This document shows positions 6,652 to 9,391 of a stretch of 9,391 nt of DNA, one piece after another (position 1 is the first letter of the stretch; every line of letters starts with the position of its first letter). The DNA is taken from contig CALUZL010000013.1 of the NCBI GenBank assembly GCA_944325295.1, positions 1-9,391 on the forward strand, written 5' to 3'. Position numbers and translations under genes: made by a program. The notes beneath the pieces are model-generated. The model made no database searches. It was not told where the DNA came from and worked only from the letters and a program-made list of their open reading frames with translations. Origin of the DNA: an uncultured Erysipelotrichaceae bacterium (GTDB taxonomy: Bacteria > Bacillota_I > Bacilli_A > Erysipelotrichales > Erysipelotrichaceae).

Positions 6652-6972
6652 TTAATTTATGTTGCGTAACGATTCTATCATTTGGATAAGTCTTTTATCG
6701 TCAAACTCCTTTAATATATTACTATAAAGAGCCTCCCTTTTCGCAGCCAATTCAATGAGTTTTAGCTTATTTTCGTATTCGTCGAGTTGTTTATAGCTCC
6801 TGTTTAAGATATCGGCTACAGCTGTTTTCGAAATATCGAGGCGCTCGGCAATCTCACTCATTGAAAGATCATCGGTCAGATAGAGATCGAGGATCTCGTT
6901 TTGCCGAGCGGTGAGAAGTGAGCCGTAATAATCTTTGAGGATATTATCGTAGATCTTATTTCGGTTCATCAT
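6652..6972 (-). CDS. ylxM: YlxM-family (UPF0122) helix-turn-helix protein linked to SRP genes
   Basis: YlxM proteins are small, sigma-70 region-4-like helix-turn-helix proteins usually encoded beside the signal recognition particle genes ftsY and ffh; the group A Streptococcus homologue has been reported to affect SRP function. Visible features are the family opening DYYGSLLTARQNEILDLYL, then LSMSEIAERLDISKTAVADIL as the helix-turn-helix, then a basic and acidic helical tail. I choose the ATG at 6972 (106 residues). A GAGG site lies six bases upstream, inside the 3' end of ftsY, so the genes overlap by 17 bases. The next codon (6969) is also ATG and equally possible. A TTG at 6984 would extend the frame by four residues but lacks a suitable site. 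The next gene downstream is ackA, not ffh. Confidence 0.85.
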   Translation of the reverse strand: MMNRNKIYDNILKDYYGSLLTARQNEILDLYLTDDLSMSEIAERLDISKTAVADILNRSYKQLDEYENKLKLIELAAKREALYSNILKEFDDKRLIQMIESLRNIN

Positions 6973-7921
6973 CAAGATCCTCAATGATGCTGTAAAGATA
7001 GAGATCGAGATCGAAAAGTTTCAGATCATCTTCAGTCTCGCCAAGTGTTATGAAATAGACCGGGACACCGATAAGATCTTTTACGGCGATCACTATCCCC
7101 CCTTTAGAAGTACCATCCATTTTGGTAAGGATAATACCGCTTAGATCCGTTGCTTCATTAAATAGAAGTCCTTGTGAAAGTCCGTTTTGACCGGTGTTGG
7201 CATCGAGAATGAGCCAGGTGTTATGGGGTGCGCCTTCGATCTCCCTGGTGACGACTCTTTTCATTTTAGCAAGCTCACTCATAAGGTTTGCCTTATTTTG
7301 CAGCCGACCGGCCGTATCGCAGATCAGGATATCGATATCATTAGCTTTGGCAAATCGGCAGCCGTCGACAAGCACACTTGCCGGATCTCTGTTTTCTACA
7401 CCTTTGACGATGTCGACATCGAGTTTGTCTGCCCATTTGCTCAACTGTTCTATAGCTCCGGCTCTAAAGGTATCGCCGGCTACAAGACAAACTTTTTTGC
7501 CCATTTGTTTGAAGTAATGTGCCAGTTTGGCTGCTGTTGATGACTTACTACTCCCGTTTACCCCCACAAGCAAGATTACTGTCGGCCCATTTTCGTTGTA
7601 TCTGATTTCTTTTTCATCACTTCCATAGATCTCTTTTAGACAATGGTGCAGTATTTCGAAGATGTTTTTTTGATTGAGTATGTAGTAGTTTTGAACTTCT
7701 TTTTGAAAGAGATCGACGATCTTTTGTGAAGTCTTATAACCGAGATCAGCTTCAAGAAGCGTTATCATCAATTCTTCAATAAATGTGTCGCGATTTATAT
7801 TTCCGGTCGTTAAAACTTTAAGCCTTTGTCCGATGGCTTTATTAGTGTTGGAAAAGCCGCTTAAATACTGTTTTGAATCTTTACCGGTTAATTTATTTTT
7901 TATATTTTCAAAAAAACCCAT
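6956..7921 (-). CDS. ftsY: Signal recognition particle receptor FtsY with variant P-loop
   Basis: FtsY is the membrane-associated GTPase that receives ribosome-SRP complexes and hands them to the Sec translocon. The 321-residue product has a short N-terminus without the long acidic A domain of E. coli, then the N domain (~20-100) and G domain (~110-315). G2 (DTFRAGA, from D150), G3 (DTAGR, 202-206), the TGQN loop (243-246), G4 (TKMD, 266-269) and the closing GETEDDL are all recognisable. G1 is odd: the family form GVNGxGKTTT reads GVNGSSKSST here (120-129), so Ser125 replaces the glycine before Lys126. Codon AGT (7549-7547) is one base from GGT. Thr to Ser after the Lys is conservative. The start overlaps the smc stop as TAATG and has AAGGAG eight bases upstream. 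The whole frame is intact, so a pseudogene is unlikely. Confidence 0.95.
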   Translation of the reverse strand: MGFFENIKNKLTGKDSKQYLSGFSNTNKAIGQRLKVLTTGNINRDTFIEELMITLLEADLGYKTSQKIVDLFQKEVQNYYILNQKNIFEILHHCLKEIYGSDEKEIRYNENGPTVILLVGVNGSSKSSTAAKLAHYFKQMGKKVCLVAGDTFRAGAIEQLSKWADKLDVDIVKGVENRDPASVLVDGCRFAKANDIDILICDTAGRLQNKANLMSELAKMKRVVTREIEGAPHNTWLILDANTGQNGLSQGLLFNEATDLSGIILTKMDGTSKGGIVIAVKDLIGVPVYFITLGETEDDLKLFDLDLYLYSIIEDLDDEPK

Positions 7922-9390
7922 TATTTATTCTCCTTGTCATTTTCGACCATGTCGATCGCATCGACCAGCTTAACCTTCAATATTTGGGAGATCCCTTTTT
8001 GTTGCATCGTAACACCATACAGCTCATCGCATTGGACCATAGTTCCCGGACGATGGGTTATGATTATAAACTGCGTATCATCGGAGTAATTCTTAACATA
8101 TTTTGCAAATCTTTCAACATTTGCCTGATCAAGAGCGGCCTCAACTTCATCAAATAAGACAAGCGGAACCGGCCTTACCTTTAGGATGGTAAATAAGACG
8201 CAGATCGCGATCAGTGTTTTTTCACCTCCGGAAAATAACCTGATCGACTTTACTGATTTTCCAGGCGGTTGGACATCGATATCGATGCCGGTATTCAGGA
8301 GATCTTGAGGATCTTCTAAGATCAGCTTCGCCTTACCACCGCCAAAAAGCGCTTTGAAAGTATTTGGTAACTCATCGTTGATCTTATCGAACATCTCTTT
8401 AAACTGTGATTTCATGATCTCATCCATCTCCTTGATTGCATCGAGGATCTTATCGCGGGATGAGATGAGATCTTCATAGTTTTTCTTAGTGAATTCGTAA
8501 CGTTCATTGACTTCGTTGTATTCTTCGGGAGCGTCCATGTTTATGTTTCCCAGACTTTCAATTTCATGACGCAGTTTCAATACTTCATCCTTGGCGTTAT
8601 CGTAATGAAGATCCGGTACATTTTCTTTGGCGTATTCATAAGTCATCTGATATTCTGATGCCAATCTTTTGATGTCGGCATCGAGTTTGGTTTTAAGCGC
8701 TGCCTGTTGCGAAATAAGTGTCTTTTCGTTTTCTTGCGCCGTCTCGAGCTGTTTTCGAATCTGTCTTATCTGCTGATCTTTGCGGTCGATATCGCTGTTG
8801 AGTTTATTCTTTTCGGCACTTTTTAATTTGATGTCTGCTGAAAGTTCGTCACGATATGAATAAGCCTTGTTCAACTTCGTGATTATTTCCTCGCTTATGT
8901 TGATGGTTTCATCCTCTGCTTTATCGACGGATAAAAGTTCAAGATCGCTCTTGAGCTTTTCGTATTTTGATTTCTTAACACTGACGACCGGTTCAAGTTT
9001 AGCCAAAGCTATGCGCTTTTCAATGATCGTCGATTCAAGAGTTTCTTTGCGTTTTATGATGTCGTGATAATTATTGATATCAATAGTCGCTTGAGCTTTA
9101 CAGGACTCGATATCCCTGTTGATCCGGTCGAGTTCACTTTGTGCGGTTATTATCGAAGTTGCATTCTTTATTCGGCCTCCGGTCATCGAGCCGCCGCGGT
9201 TTATCACATCCCCTTCGGGCGTAACTATTTTAAAGGCATGATTCAAGAGTTTACTCAATTGGTTTGCTTTGGGGAGGTCTTCAGCAATGAGAACATTTCC
9301 CAACAAGCTCATTTTGATGATGTCGTATTCGCTGTCACAGTCCACAAAGTCACTGGCAATGCCGATAAAACCATCGGTTGCTTGAGCGAT
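7921..9390 (-). CDS. smc: Chromosome segregation protein SMC, C-terminal part (5' end outside window)
   Basis: SMC forms a V-shaped dimer that, with ScpA and ScpB, loads at origins and aligns chromosome arms. The last 489 of an expected ~1,180 residues are present; the frame runs off the right edge. In order: the end of the hinge (1-~72, with GFIGIASDFV, LLGNVLIAEDL and the hinge glycines GGSMTGG), a long antiparallel coiled coil (~80-335), the conserved LFGGGKAKLIL (348-358), and the C-terminal ATPase half: signature FSGGE (386-390; LSGGE in most), Walker B LVLFDE (410-415), D-loop AALDQANV and the H-loop His446 in IITHRPGTM. The hinge segment has NRGGSMTGG where NPGGSMTGG is common. The GTG at 9345 is internal and not a start. 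The stop overlaps the ftsY start, the usual smc-ftsY order of Firmicutes. Confidence 0.95.
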   Translation of the reverse strand: MAQATDGFIGIASDFVDCDSEYDIIKMSLLGNVLIAEDLPKANQLSKLLNHAFKIVTPEGDVINRGGSMTGGRIKNATSIITAQSELDRINRDIESCKAQATIDINNYHDIIKRKETLESTIIEKRIALAKLEPVVSVKKSKYEKLKSDLELLSVDKAEDETINISEEIITKLNKAYSYRDELSADIKLKSAEKNKLNSDIDRKDQQIRQIRKQLETAQENEKTLISQQAALKTKLDADIKRLASEYQMTYEYAKENVPDLHYDNAKDEVLKLRHEIESLGNINMDAPEEYNEVNERYEFTKKNYEDLISSRDKILDAIKEMDEIMKSQFKEMFDKINDELPNTFKALFGGGKAKLILEDPQDLLNTGIDIDVQPPGKSVKSIRLFSGGEKTLIAICVLFTILKVRPVPLVLFDEVEAALDQANVERFAKYVKNYSDDTQFIIITHRPGTMVQCDELYGVTMQQKGISQILKVKLVDAIDMVENDKENK

Positions 9391-9391
9391 T

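Noticed and set aside
7187..7540. Open frames of 107 and 117 codons on the + strand across ftsY
   Set aside because: They lie antisense to a well-conserved gene, have no ribosome-binding site and no recognisable protein character.
1..9391. CRISPR arrays, tRNA or rRNA genes, toxin-antitoxin pairs or defence genes
   Set aside because: No spaced repeat array, no structural RNA signature and no matching gene families. Genes fill nearly all of the window and no gene-free stretch exceeds about 150 bases.

Overview
The window reads as a chromosomal housekeeping segment from a low-G+C Gram-positive (Firmicutes-type) bacterium. The evidence is strong AGGAGG-type Shine-Dalgarno sites, ATGA/TAATG overlaps between genes, a Bacillus-like xerD-deoB pair, an smc-ftsY-ylxM block, and use of the standard code (TGA is a stop, TGG encodes Trp). 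An Erysipelotrichia-like or other deep Firmicutes lineage is my guess from the sequence style; it is not shown by the window.

Layout: positions 1-2433 hold a rightward operon fragment: the 3' end of recN, a Xer-type tyrosine recombinase (xerD) and phosphopentomutase (deoB), all overlapping, closed by an intrinsic terminator. Next comes a separate rightward unit at 2450-4108: a promoter whose -10 lies in a perfect 18-bp palindrome, a tandemly duplicated 14-bp ribosome-binding segment, and a gene for a 504-residue acidic lipoprotein of unknown function. It ends at a hairpin that probably also stops leftward transcription. Leftward genes fill the rest. A small HU-family DNA-binding gene (4138-4422) has its own near-consensus promoter. 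Right of it is a tight leftward operon, read from 9391 down: smc (3' part), ftsY, ylxM, ackA, and a DHH phosphoesterase of the NrnA type.

The genes cover chromosome maintenance (RecN repair, Xer dimer resolution, SMC condensation, HU compaction), membrane protein targeting (FtsY, YlxM), and central or nucleotide metabolism (DeoB, AckA, NrnA). Nothing here looks like a defence island, a mobile element or a CRISPR array, and I found no complete novel multi-gene system. The points worth a second look are: an FtsY whose P-loop has Ser in place of the near-invariant Gly before the catalytic Lys; an HU protein with Leu at the usual DNA-intercalating Pro; the palindrome and duplicated ribosome-binding segment ahead of the orphan lipoprotein; ylxM followed by ackA rather than ffh; and a roughly three- to four-fold excess of GATC in the stretches I counted.
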